In this document: one piece after another, positions 8,076 through 15,635 of the stretch | Numbering within the stretch: position 1 is the stretch's first letter | Layout of the letters: each line of letters starts with the position of its first letter | Source of the DNA: an uncultured cyanobacterium | GTDB lineage: Bacteria > Cyanobacteriota > Cyanobacteriia > CACIAM-69d | Direction: 5' to 3' | Length of the DNA: 49,718 bases | Assembly (NCBI GenBank): GCA_937883785.1 | Contig: CALGDE010000097.1 | Location: 1-49,718, forward strand | Translations under genes and position numbers: made by a program | Notes under the pieces: generated by a model | What the model saw: the letters and a program-made list of their open reading frames with translations, nothing else | Told to the model about the DNA's origin: nothing | The model's database searches: none

Positions 8076-8468
8076 ATGAAGTTTGGCTACACCATCATCT
8101 ACGTCCCCAGTGTTCCGGAATCTCTCGCTTTCTTTGAAGCAGCGTTTGGCTTGCCACAAAAATTTCTCCATGAATCCAAAACTTATGGGGAGCTGGACAC
8201 CGGCGAGACCGTCTTGGCCTTTGCTTCCCACGATTTAGGGAATGCAAATTTTCCCAAGGGTTACGTTGCTGCCCATAGTTCCTCCCAGCCTTTGGGATTT
8301 GAAATCGCCCTGGTCACCTCTGACGTTCAAATTGCCCATGATCGGGCGATCACCGCAGGTGCCACCGAAGTTTCTCCACCCGCCCAAAAGCCTTGGGGGC
8401 AGACCGTCTCCTACGTTCGCTGTCCCGATGGCACCCTCGTCGAGTTATGTACCCCTATTCCTTCCTAA
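8076..8468 (+). CDS. VOC/glyoxalase family protein
   Basis: 130 residues. The vicinal oxygen chelate fold is seen in two halves. The first is YTIIYVPSVPESLAFFEAAFGL and the second starts near EIALVTSDVQIAHDRAITAGA and ends with VRCPDGTLVELCTP. The C-terminal Glu in LVELCTP is in the usual metal-ligand position. The expected N-terminal His ligand is replaced by Tyr or Thr near residue 5-7, so metal use is uncertain. Families like this include glyoxalase I, fosfomycin-resistance and bleomycin-binding proteins; the substrate is unknown. It is cytosolic. Its stop overlaps the stop of the convergent EamA-like gene by four bases. Confidence 0.8.
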   Translation: MKFGYTIIYVPSVPESLAFFEAAFGLPQKFLHESKTYGELDTGETVLAFASHDLGNANFPKGYVAAHSSSQPLGFEIALVTSDVQIAHDRAITAGATEVSPPAQKPWGQTVSYVRCPDGTLVELCTPIPS

Positions 8469-8806
8469 TCAGGCTTATTCAATAGATATACTCCCGCCAA
8501 AATCAAAATAAATGCCGCAATTTGTTTCGCCCCAAACGGCTCTTTCCAAATAAAAAATGCCAGCAGTGCCACGATCACATAACTGGCCGACACGCTGGGA
8601 AATGCCACCGATAGGGGCAACTGCTTCAATGCAGTTGTATAAAAAACCGCTGCGACAAAGTAAACTCCCAGCCCACTAATCACAATGGGGTTCAGAAATT
8701 GGGAAGTAATTGTTTCTGATGGCTTTGACACACCCCACTTTAGAAGCACCTGTCCTATTGCCCCCAGTGTTACGGATGTCACCAACATTAAATGAGCTGG
8801 CTGCAT
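8465..8806 (-). CDS. small EamA/SMR-type membrane transporter
   Basis: 113 residues with four hydrophobic segments (about 5-22, 38-58, 66-87, 93-108), the layout of small multidrug resistance and half-length EamA proteins. It ends with the typical FILILAGVYLLNK block. GAIGQVLLKWGVSK in TM1 resembles the start of EmrE-like and undecaprenyl-phosphate-aminoarabinose flippase-like proteins. The SMR proton-coupling Glu of TM1 is absent (Gly-Gln instead), so lipid-linked sugar or metabolite transport is as likely as drug efflux. It should sit as an oligomer in the inner membrane. It is leftward and convergent with the VOC gene. Confidence 0.75.
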   Translation of the reverse strand: MQPAHLMLVTSVTLGAIGQVLLKWGVSKPSETITSQFLNPIVISGLGVYFVAAVFYTTALKQLPLSVAFPSVSASYVIVALLAFFIWKEPFGAKQIAAFILILAGVYLLNKPD

Positions 8807-9166
8807 GATTCAAGTGCTGTGAGGTACTCATGATTTACATCCAACAACAAAGACTTTAAATGTCTCTTACTTCTTCCAATACAAGGATTAACCACAGCCT
8901 TTAGTGCAGGCTTAAAAGGCATGACTTAAACCAAGAAGCGAGTATGCGGAAGGATGTATTGGATATACACAACCTTACTCTTTGCCAAGAGCAATTAATA
9001 CTTTTGGATACTTCTTCGCAAGGAGAAAACATAGAGTTTAGCGTTACAAACTCAAGAGTTTTGGCTGTTAACGTTCATGTATGATTCCTGACCAAGGCAA
9101 TCTGCTGATGGTTACAAGAAGTAGATAGTCTTTTAAAAGTAAGTCGTAAGGCTTACTGCATATCCA
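8807..9166. other. intergenic region between divergent genes
   Basis: 360 bases between the leftward EamA-like gene and the rightward secreted-protein gene. It should contain both promoters. A hairpin, AGTAAG (9138-9143) with CTTACT (9152-9157), lies 9 bases before the ATG at 9167 and could mask the translation start. I see no clear Shine-Dalgarno and no gene. Confidence 0.45.
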
Positions 9167-9832
9167 ATGAACAAGCATCCTGTCAAAGCCTCCCTAATCC
9201 GGATCCTAGGCATTGCACTAGTGTCCTCAAGCACGTTGTTCAATTCACTCCCGTCGTCGGCTTCACCGGTCGCCACTAAAGTTTCAAATGATAATCAATC
9301 GCAAATTCTTCATAATCTAGGCAAGGATTTAACTCGTCGTTTTCGCCGCAGAAGTCCCTCTAAGCAAAGATCCTCCAGTGTAGATAGGGCACAGAGGAGA
9401 CTCAACAGTATGCTTGGGTCAACACCTCTGCGCGCCCGTCTTAGCCGATACCTTAGGGGGCGTAGGGGAATCCTGGTTGATCGCGCGTGGTTTGAGTTCA
9501 GTGATACGGGAGAGACAGTCGATCTCATCATTGTGGGAGAAATGCATAGCGTTCCCGTCAATCTAGTCTTGTCATATAAATCCATTACTAGAAACACTGA
9601 CACTGAGCCAATAATACTGGTCTACAATTTGCAATACTTGAGCTCGCAGGTCTATCACCCTAGGTGTAGATCGAACTCTGTGACAAGGAATACGTGTGAA
9701 CAGAGTCGTCCTTGGTATCTCAGGAATACTAGAGGGCTCATTCAAACACTGAATAGAGTTGGCGGCTATGACCGCGAAATCAATAGCCATTTAAGTAAAT
9801 ACCCAGCACTGTACTGGTTTGCCCCCATGTAA
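9167..9832 (+). CDS. secreted basic protein of unknown family
   Basis: 221 residues. A signal peptide (about 1-33, ending SSASP) is clear. Next comes an Arg/Ser-rich stretch (RRFRRRSPSKQRSSS, about residues 61-75) and a compact domain with ILVDRAWFEFSDTGETVDLIIVGEMHSVPVNLVL. There are two cysteines 11 residues apart near residue 170, which could form a disulfide outside the cell. I do not recognise the family. Codon use contains more AT-rich codons than its neighbours. The start is an ATG without a clear Shine-Dalgarno, behind a small hairpin. It is followed by a rightward DUF2459 gene after 95 bases. Confidence 0.6.
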   Translation: MNKHPVKASLIRILGIALVSSSTLFNSLPSSASPVATKVSNDNQSQILHNLGKDLTRRFRRRSPSKQRSSSVDRAQRRLNSMLGSTPLRARLSRYLRGRRGILVDRAWFEFSDTGETVDLIIVGEMHSVPVNLVLSYKSITRNTDTEPIILVYNLQYLSSQVYHPRCRSNSVTRNTCEQSRPWYLRNTRGLIQTLNRVGGYDREINSHLSKYPALYWFAPM

Positions 9833-9927
9833 AGGTAGGGTCATTTACTTTCTACATAAAGGCACAGTTAGTTGACTGTCTACGATAACTGTGGAAAACA
9901 AGGATAGGGGAAGACAATTGAAGGGTC

Positions 9928-10659
9928 ATGATTACTCGCAGTCAGTGGCGATCGCTCCGCCGTCGTTTCTGTCGCAGTTTTCGCCTTCTTTTTACTCGTG
10001 TTCTGCCAGTGCTGCTCACCCCTATCTTTATCTACCTTGCCATCGTGGCCATCGGACTTATTCCGGTCAATAACGACTTTCAGTCTGACCCCGACGGCAT
10101 TGAGGTGAAATTTACTTCCAGCCTGCTTCACGCCGATATTGTGCTGCCCATCGCCAATGACATCATCGACTGGCGCCAGGAATTTGCACCAGACCTATTC
10201 GCCGGAGACACCAGCGCTGCCGAGTGGGTGGTGCTTGGATGGGGCGATCGCGAATATTTTGCCCAACTTCCCACCTGGCATAATTCCAAATTTCTTAGCG
10301 CCCTGCACGCTTTGTTCTGGCCATCCAAAAGCTGCATGCAGGTGTATTTCACTCGTGGAGTGCGATCGCCCCAGGAAATGCGATCAGTAAAACTTACCCC
10401 TGCCCAATATCGCCAGGTGGTTAAACATATCCAAAACAGCCTGCGTCGCCAAACTGACGGCACCGTGCAGCTTATTCCGGGAGCCAACCGGGGCAAGCAC
10501 GACATATTTCTAGAAGCCAACGGACTCTACAGCGCCCTAAACACCTGCAACAACTGGATTGGGCGTGCCATGCAGTCAGCAGGTATTCGCACCGGCTGGT
10601 TTACTCCCCTGCCCAAAACGGTCTTCCTTTACCTTTCACCCCCCAGCGAAGCCCGCTAA
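9928..10659 (+). CDS. DUF2459 (TIGR02117-like) membrane-anchored protein
   Basis: 243 residues. A basic N-terminus is followed by one membrane segment (about residues 24-44, VLPVLLTPIFIYLAIVAIGL). The DUF2459 domain follows: TSSLLHADIVLPI, then VVLGWGDREYF, LFWPSKSCMQVYF, and the C-terminal Asn-rich block YSALNTCNNWIGRAM. This last block resembles NlpC/P60-like Cys-containing motifs, and the His-Ala-Asp block near the N-terminus is conserved in the family. I know of no established function. The single N-terminal helix suggests the domain lies in the periplasm. It precedes nagA by 51 bases on the same strand, so co-transcription is plausible. Confidence 0.82.
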   Translation: MITRSQWRSLRRRFCRSFRLLFTRVLPVLLTPIFIYLAIVAIGLIPVNNDFQSDPDGIEVKFTSSLLHADIVLPIANDIIDWRQEFAPDLFAGDTSAAEWVVLGWGDREYFAQLPTWHNSKFLSALHALFWPSKSCMQVYFTRGVRSPQEMRSVKLTPAQYRQVVKHIQNSLRRQTDGTVQLIPGANRGKHDIFLEANGLYSALNTCNNWIGRAMQSAGIRTGWFTPLPKTVFLYLSPPSEAR

Positions 10660-10710
10660 ACACGGTAAACTCCCAACAGCCCCCACCGCCAGAGACCGCC
10701 AGAGACTGTT

Positions 10711-11874
10711 ATGGAACGCATTTACACCCACGCTAGGCTGCTGGGCGATCGCCACAAATCTGCCCTAATCCTGGACGATGCCGGCGTGGTGGAAATGACT
10801 GTTCCTATGCACGACCTAGGGGAAATTCCCAGCGATGCGAAAGTGGTGAATTTAAAGGGCGACTGGGTGTCCTTGGGAGGACTGGATTTACAAATTAACG
10901 GCGCGTTGGGGTTGCCATTTCCTGAAGTGCAGCCGAGTGATCGCGACAAGCTCGACGAAATTGGACGGCTTCTATGGGACCAGGGCGTTAACGGTTATTG
11001 CCCCACCATTGTGACTACGTCGGTGGAGAACTTCCGGCGATCGCTCCAAATTCTGCGAGACTATCAGCAAACCCAGCCTAAAAATACCGCCCAAATTCTC
11101 GGCTTACATCTGGAAGGACCATTTCTAGCTCCGAAAAAGCGCGGCGCCCACCCCGAGCAATTCCTACAGTCCCTAAGCCTCGACACCGTTAAAAGTCTTC
11201 TGGGCACTGAAGCCGACTGGGACGCCGTCACCATCATCACCCTCGCGCCAGAGCTGGATCCCACCGGGGACGCCGTTGCCTACCTTCGCGATCGCAACGT
11301 CACCGTCAGCCTCGGTCACTCCCTCGCCACCGCCGACCAAGCGACCCAAGCCTTCGAAGCAGGAGCAAGCATGGTCACCCACGCCTTCAATGCCATGCCC
11401 AGTCTCCACCATCGCGAGCCGGGACTATTGGGAGCCGCCTTAACCCATGATCGCGTCCACTGCGGGTTTATCGCTGATGGTCAACACATTTGCCGCACCA
11501 TGCTGAAATTATTGCTGCGATCCGGTGGTGGGGCTGATAACAGCGATCGCGGTTTATTTCTGGTAAGCGACGCCCTGTCGCCATTGGGGCTCCCCGACGG
11601 CGCCTATCCCTGGGACGATCGCCAAATCACCGTCACCCACGGCACCGCTCGCCTTCCCGATGGCACTCTCTCCGGCACCACATTGCCCCTGCTAGATGGC
11701 GTAAAAAAGCTGGTGGATTGGGACCTGTGTGACAGCGAAACGGCGATCGCCCTGGGCACCGTTGCCCCTTACACGGCTATCAACCAGCCCACCGAAATTA
11801 CTGGGCAACCCATCTCCCACTGCCTACGCTGGCATCAACTTGGGAGATCGCTTAGCTGGACTCGATTGGCGTAA
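10711..11874 (+). CDS. nagA: N-acetylglucosamine-6-phosphate deacetylase
   Basis: 387 residues, the normal NagA length. The enzyme removes acetate from GlcNAc-6-phosphate to give glucosamine-6-phosphate in amino-sugar salvage, and it is cytosolic. Amidohydrolase blocks are present in order: GGLDLQINGALGLPF, LGLHLEGPFLAPKKRGAHP with the metal-binding Glu, VTVSLGHSLATADQA with its His, VTHAFNAMPSLHHREPG with His, and LVSDALSPLGLPDG with the catalytic Asp. It lies 51 bases downstream of the DUF2459 gene, possibly in one transcript. No NagB or transporter is beside it, so it may serve peptidoglycan or surface-sugar recycling. Confidence 0.92.
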   Translation: MERIYTHARLLGDRHKSALILDDAGVVEMTVPMHDLGEIPSDAKVVNLKGDWVSLGGLDLQINGALGLPFPEVQPSDRDKLDEIGRLLWDQGVNGYCPTIVTTSVENFRRSLQILRDYQQTQPKNTAQILGLHLEGPFLAPKKRGAHPEQFLQSLSLDTVKSLLGTEADWDAVTIITLAPELDPTGDAVAYLRDRNVTVSLGHSLATADQATQAFEAGASMVTHAFNAMPSLHHREPGLLGAALTHDRVHCGFIADGQHICRTMLKLLLRSGGGADNSDRGLFLVSDALSPLGLPDGAYPWDDRQITVTHGTARLPDGTLSGTTLPLLDGVKKLVDWDLCDSETAIALGTVAPYTAINQPTEITGQPISHCLRWHQLGRSLSWTRLA

Positions 11875-11890
11875 CCCGTGCCTTGAGCCC

Positions 11891-11924
11891 AATAAAAAGC
11901 GCCCCCTGGATAACAGGACGCGCT
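11891..11924 (-). terminator. rho-independent terminator downstream of psb35
   Basis: Read leftward, AGCGCGTCCTG pairs with CAGGGGGCGCT (11-bp stem, one mismatch, one wobble) around a TTATC loop. It is followed immediately by TTTTTATT. The direction fits the leftward psb35 gene that ends at 12024, giving a 3' untranslated region of about 100 bases. Confidence 0.75.
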
Positions 11925-12023
11925 GGGAAAAAACACTGCGGATGATTTTTCATTCCACCTTTCGCAAGCAGAATTTATTACGTATTCAAAGCTCTCTTTG
12001 GGGCACACTTGCCATCCAGCTAT

Positions 12024-12251
12024 TTACTTGGACAACTGGGCGCTGTGAAAAGGATCAAAGGGTTGAGCCGGTTCGCGATCGCCATAATCCGTAGGTGTAC
12101 CGGTGATCACATTTGCCATTTGATCAAAGGAATCCGAATTCCAGTTGCGATTGTGGATGGGCTTGCGTTGTTCACCGCGGAAGTACGCTTGCGTACCAAT
12201 AACCGATGCTGCAACCCAACCAATTGCCAATAATCCTAAAACTAAAGCCAT
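12024..12251 (-). CDS. psb35: photosystem II assembly protein Psb35
   Basis: 75 residues from the ATG at 12251. One N-terminal membrane helix (ALVLGLLAIGWVAASVIG) is followed by GTQAYFRGEQRKPIH and NRNWNSDSF, which I recognise as the Psb35 (Synechocystis Ssl2148) signature. Psb35 is reported to stabilise the CP47 assembly module and its high-light-inducible proteins during photosystem II biogenesis, in the thylakoid membrane. The start is set by the strong site AAAGGAGG about 10 bases upstream; a longer reading from 12278 would put that site inside the gene. An HLR1-like RpaB site lies 35-52 bases upstream of the start and a good terminator lies downstream, so the gene is probably a monocistronic light-responsive unit. 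I am working from memory of the family, so the symbol is likely rather than certain. Confidence 0.72.
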   Translation of the reverse strand: MALVLGLLAIGWVAASVIGTQAYFRGEQRKPIHNRNWNSDSFDQMANVITGTPTDYGDREPAQPFDPFHSAQLSK

Positions 12252-12285
12252 ATTCACATAGCCTCCTTTCTCAATCAATTTCTTT

Positions 12286-12303
12286 CTTGTAACTAATTGT
12301 AAC
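12286..12303 (-). promoter_or_regulatory. HLR1-like RpaB binding site upstream of psb35
   Basis: Read leftward the site is GTTACAATTAGTTACAAG. The HLR1 consensus is two copies of (G/T)TTACA(T/A)(T/A) separated by two bases. This site fits at every position except the final base. The first copy contains TACAAT, a good -10 box, so bound RpaB would overlap the core promoter, as at high-light genes that RpaB represses in low light. The site lies 35-52 bases before the start codon. Confidence 0.65.
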
Positions 12304-12459
12304 GCAGGGTTGATAAGAGTGTTTGGCTATGCGTTAGTGCAGCCCGTACAAAATATTGGGGCGATCGCCGAAAGTTACTTAAGATTAGCTACCCAAAATT
12401 AGCTACCCAAAATTAGCCGCCCAAAATTGTTCCGTATTCCGTTTCCCAAGCCTTTCAGT

Positions 12460-12548
12460 CAGGACTTGCGCAAAGCCCCCTTGGTAAGAGGGGAAGCCGC
12501 TGCAACGTTTGTTTTTGCCTTCAGGCGACATGTCTTGCGTAAGTCCTG
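12460..12548. mobile_element. small MITE-like element with terminal inverted repeats
   Basis: CAGGACTTGCGCAA (12460-12473) and TTGCGTAAGTCCTG (12535-12548) are inverted copies with one mismatch in 14. The 89-base element codes for nothing recognisable. Related ends occur at 46418-46567. Miniature elements with ends of this CAGGACTTACGCA type are, as far as I recall, widespread in cyanobacterial genomes. I see no obvious target duplication at the flanks. Confidence 0.7.
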
Positions 12549-12939
12549 CCCATGTTTTGGCGGACGCACCCAACTGATTGACCAACCTTTTTTCCAGCGG
12601 TTCTCTTATGCGCGTTGTCCCCCGACTTTTTTCTGGGGGCTGACTTTGCTGAGTCGCCTATGCCTACGCAGGGGAGCTAAATAAAGCCATTGATTAAAAA
12701 TTTCTATAGCTTTGAACCTGTAAACAGACACATTTCAAAAACTGAGCGATTAAAATACAGCATTAAGTTCCAGTCCACGAGGTCACGCTGCAGTCTTTGC
12801 GGTGAGCCCTCGGTGATTGCAACAAAAATTGTGTTTTAAAACCAGTGGCACCTATCGGTGATATTCAGTTGTTCTCTCTGGGTACAACTAACACTGTTTC
12901 TAAATCGTCACTAACATTTCGTACTACTGAGGAGTGATT
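12549..12939. other. intergenic region upstream of the repeat lipoprotein
   Basis: 391 bases between the MITE-like element and the lipoprotein gene. It should contain the lipoprotein promoter, probably in 12840-12920, but I see no clear -35/-10 pair. No RNA gene is apparent. Confidence 0.4.
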
Positions 12940-13215
12940 ATGAAAACTATTTTGCGTACTTTGACCGCAGCCGCTTTGATGGCAGCCCTGGCCGCCTGTG
13001 GTGGTGGCGGCGGCGAAGATGCTCCTGCTGGTGAAGCGTCTCCTGCTGGCGAGGCTGCCCCTGCTGAGTCTCCCGCTGCTGAAGAGCCTGCTGGTGAGGC
13101 GTCTCCCGCTGCTGCTGATGGCGAGGCGGCTCCCAAGGAATCTGCTGAGCCTGAGGCTACCGAATCTGCTGAGCCTGAGGCTACCGAATCTGCTGAGCCT
13201 GAGGCTTCTGAGTAG
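12940..13215 (+). CDS. low-complexity repeat lipoprotein
   Basis: 91 residues from ATG 12940, set by a GAGGAG ribosome-binding site about six bases upstream (a GTG at 12934 would abut that site). The N-terminus MKTILRTLTAAALMAALAAC is a signal peptide with a lipobox ending in Cys20. The rest is almost entirely A, P, E, S and G with no predicted fold. It ends in three near-identical ESAEPEAT units encoded by a 24-base tandem repeat. The mature chain is strongly acidic and probably a flexible spacer on the outer face of the inner membrane or in the outer membrane. I do not recognise a named family. A strong terminator follows, so it is a single-gene unit. Confidence 0.72.
   Translation: MKTILRTLTAAALMAALAACGGGGGEDAPAGEASPAGEAAPAESPAAEEPAGEASPAAADGEAAPKESAEPEATESAEPEATESAEPEASE
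13141..13212 (+). repeat. 24-base tandem repeat in the lipoprotein gene
   Basis: The unit TCTGCTGAGCCTGAGGCT with six further bases repeats exactly at 13141-13164 and 13165-13188, with a third, partly diverged copy at 13189-13212. The period is a multiple of three, so copy-number change would keep the frame. Confidence 0.9.
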
Positions 13216-13297
13216 GTCGCTCAAGGTTATTGCCGTTTCTAGAACTTGATTGGTAGAGCTGGCTTTTTGAGGGCCTCTTTACCAGCATTCGCTTTTG

Positions 13298-13343
13298 AAA
13301 CTCTGCCAAAGTTCCCACTAGGAAATTTTTGGCAGAGTTTTTT
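13298..13343 (+). terminator. strong rho-independent terminator
   Basis: AAACTCTGCCAAA (13298-13310) pairs perfectly with TTTGGCAGAGTTT (13328-13340), followed by TTTTA. It lies 80 bases after the lipoprotein stop codon on the same strand. Confidence 0.88.
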
Positions 13344-13505
13344 AGTGGTCAGGGCTTGGACTCAGTAGCCAGTAGCGTAAGGACCGGCTACTAGTGCCTT
13401 TTTTTAAAAAAGGCGGTGTGTCGCAGGCGGCGTGTTCACTCTGCGGCATCAAGCCTTCGGAGCTTAAGGGATGAGACCGGTTCCAGATTCTTATGTTCCA
13501 GATTT

Positions 13506-15635
13506 TTAGGTCGCGGAGCTTAGGTCGTGCACTGCTGGGGGAAAGCCGGTGTGGCGAGTCAGTAAGGTGCCCAAGGTTTCGTAATTTAGGGGTTTGCTCA
13601 GATAGTCTTGCATCCCGGCGCGAAGGCACCGATCGCGGTCGCGAGTCATCGCCAGTGCCGTGGCAGCTACCACCGGTAATTCCGCCCAGCGATCCTGACT
13701 GCGAATGGCGTCGAGCACCGCAAAACCGTCCATATCGGGAAGCTGAATATCCAACAGCACCATACAAACGGGCTCCCTCTCCAACTGAGCTAACCCTTCC
13801 TCTCCAGTACTGGCAATTACGGCGCGGTATCCCCAGCCCGCCAAAGTATCGTTCAAAAGCTGAGCGTTGTAAGGATCGTCTTCAATAATTAAAATTGTGG
13901 GCTGCTCATCGCCACAGAACGGCGATCGCACTGTTTTGGACAGGGGAGTAGAATCTGATTCGGTGGCGGCTTCAGCCGCGGGACGTAGAGGGGGCGTATT
14001 AAGGGGCAGGTGAATGGTAAAAGTGCTGCCTTCTCCCAAGGTGGACTCGAAATCAACGCTACCGCCGTGAAGTTCTGCCAGTTGTTTCGTTAGCACCAGC
14101 CCTAAGCCGGTCCCTTCGTGGCGACGGGATAGGGAGCTATCCAGTTGCAAAAACGGTTGAAATAATAGCCCTTTCGCCTCTTCGGGGATGCCAATGCCGT
14201 TATCCCAGACGCTGAGGTGTAAGTAGCCTCCGGAGGTGCGGGCCTGTAAACCAATGGATTTATTTTCGCTAGAAAATTTCAGGGCATTAGACAACAGATT
14301 GAGCAGCATCTGCCGCACCCGCAGCTCCTCAGCCATTAGGGTGCCGATATCCTTAGGAATATCGCAATAGATTTTAATATCGCGAGCCTTGGCTTGTTCG
14401 CTGATAATGGCGATCGCCCCCTGGCACACCTCCGCAATATCCACGGTGCCAATTTCCAGCTCCGCTTGACCCGCCTCCACCTTGGACAGATCCAGTACGT
14501 CATTGATCAAGCTCAGCAAATGGTCGCCACTGTTGCGAATGCGATCCACGTACACCGATTGTTTCTCGTTCAGGGGACCATAAAGCTGTTGCCCCAACAG
14601 GGACGAGAAGCCCAAAATTGCCGTTAAGGGCGTGCGCAACTCATGGGACATATTGGCGAGGAACTCCGACTTCATGCGGCTAGCTCGCTCTAGCTCAATA
14701 TTTTTCGCCGCCAGCTCCGCCTGATTTTGCTTTTGGTCGCTGATATCCCGCACAATCGCCGAAAAAGCCACCGGATTGCCATCTTCGTCGGCAACGCCCC
14801 CCACCGACAGCAACGCCGGAAATCGCCGTCCCCCCTTGCGCTGACAAATTACCTCGCCGCTCCAGCCCCCGGACACTGCCTGGCGACTGAGCCACGCCAC
14901 CTGAGCCGGTCCCGCCTCGGGATAAAAACACGCCGTGTTTTCTCCCACTAAGGTGCCCTCTTCATAGCCGAAGGTGCGATGGGTGGCGGCATTAACGTAA
15001 ATAATCTTGCCGTTTAAATCGGAAATTACGGCGCTGTCATGGCTAGATTCCAATGCCCGCGACAGCATTTTTAGCTGCCGTTCAAAGCGCTTCCGCTCCG
15101 TAATATCCCGCGCAATACCCAAGCCGCCAATTAACTGCCCATCCTGGTGCAAAAGCTGTCCATTGACCTGCACCTGGATCTCTTCGCCGTCCTTATTGAC
15201 TAGGGCAAATTCGAAATCCACCACCTCCCCAGTGGTGAGTAGCTTCTCAAAAATCTTTGCCGTACTTTCCCGAAAGCGCGGCGCCACAAAATCCATGTAG
15301 GGTTGCCCTTCCCACTCGTCGTGGGTGCGCCCCAGTAACTGTTCGCCGTAGGGATTAATAAACGTTAGGCAGCCCGTTAGGTCCACCGTGTACACCATAT
15401 CGTTGGCGGTTTCCACGTAGGACCGAAACAGGGGATCCACGCCGGGGGGCTGGGGGCGATCGCCTCGAACCGAAGGGGGCGGTGGCGGGGCTGGTGGCGC
15501 GGCTGCCTGGAGGGATTCTTCAAGCTGGTTCAGGCGATCGCGCAGGGCATTGTACTCCCGCTTTAGGTCCTGGTAGTCATGGGGCGATGGTGCAGAGAGG
15601 TCGGTGGGAGCGTCGGTGGGGATATCGGTAGACAT
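13506..15635 (-). CDS. PAS-PAS hybrid histidine kinase with C-terminal receiver
   Basis: 709 residues from ATG 15635. In order it has a short coiled coil (about 20-45), a Pro-rich linker (46-66), PAS domain 1 (about 68-185, ending in the PAC block IARDITERK), PAS domain 2 (about 190-303), and HisKA with the phospho-acceptor His331 in NMSHELRTPLTAILGF. An ATPase domain follows, with N-box NLLSNALKFS, G1 DNGIGIP and G2 GTGLGL. A receiver comes last, with IIEDD and the phospho-Asp in LLDIQLPDMDGF. No membrane segment is seen, so it senses a cytosolic signal. It passes phosphate from His to its own receiver and probably on to an unlinked His-phosphotransfer protein. The signal is unknown. It is leftward and stands alone. 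Confidence 0.92.
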   Translation of the reverse strand: MSTDIPTDAPTDLSAPSPHDYQDLKREYNALRDRLNQLEESLQAAAPPAPPPPPSVRGDRPQPPGVDPLFRSYVETANDMVYTVDLTGCLTFINPYGEQLLGRTHDEWEGQPYMDFVAPRFRESTAKIFEKLLTTGEVVDFEFALVNKDGEEIQVQVNGQLLHQDGQLIGGLGIARDITERKRFERQLKMLSRALESSHDSAVISDLNGKIIYVNAATHRTFGYEEGTLVGENTACFYPEAGPAQVAWLSRQAVSGGWSGEVICQRKGGRRFPALLSVGGVADEDGNPVAFSAIVRDISDQKQNQAELAAKNIELERASRMKSEFLANMSHELRTPLTAILGFSSLLGQQLYGPLNEKQSVYVDRIRNSGDHLLSLINDVLDLSKVEAGQAELEIGTVDIAEVCQGAIAIISEQAKARDIKIYCDIPKDIGTLMAEELRVRQMLLNLLSNALKFSSENKSIGLQARTSGGYLHLSVWDNGIGIPEEAKGLLFQPFLQLDSSLSRRHEGTGLGLVLTKQLAELHGGSVDFESTLGEGSTFTIHLPLNTPPLRPAAEAATESDSTPLSKTVRSPFCGDEQPTILIIEDDPYNAQLLNDTLAGWGYRAVIASTGEEGLAQLEREPVCMVLLDIQLPDMDGFAVLDAIRSQDRWAELPVVAATALAMTRDRDRCLRAGMQDYLSKPLNYETLGTLLTRHTGFPPAVHDLSSAT

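Noticed and set aside
12403-12684. Two short open frames over the MITE-like element
   Set aside because: Both arise from the repeat element itself and have no protein-like features.
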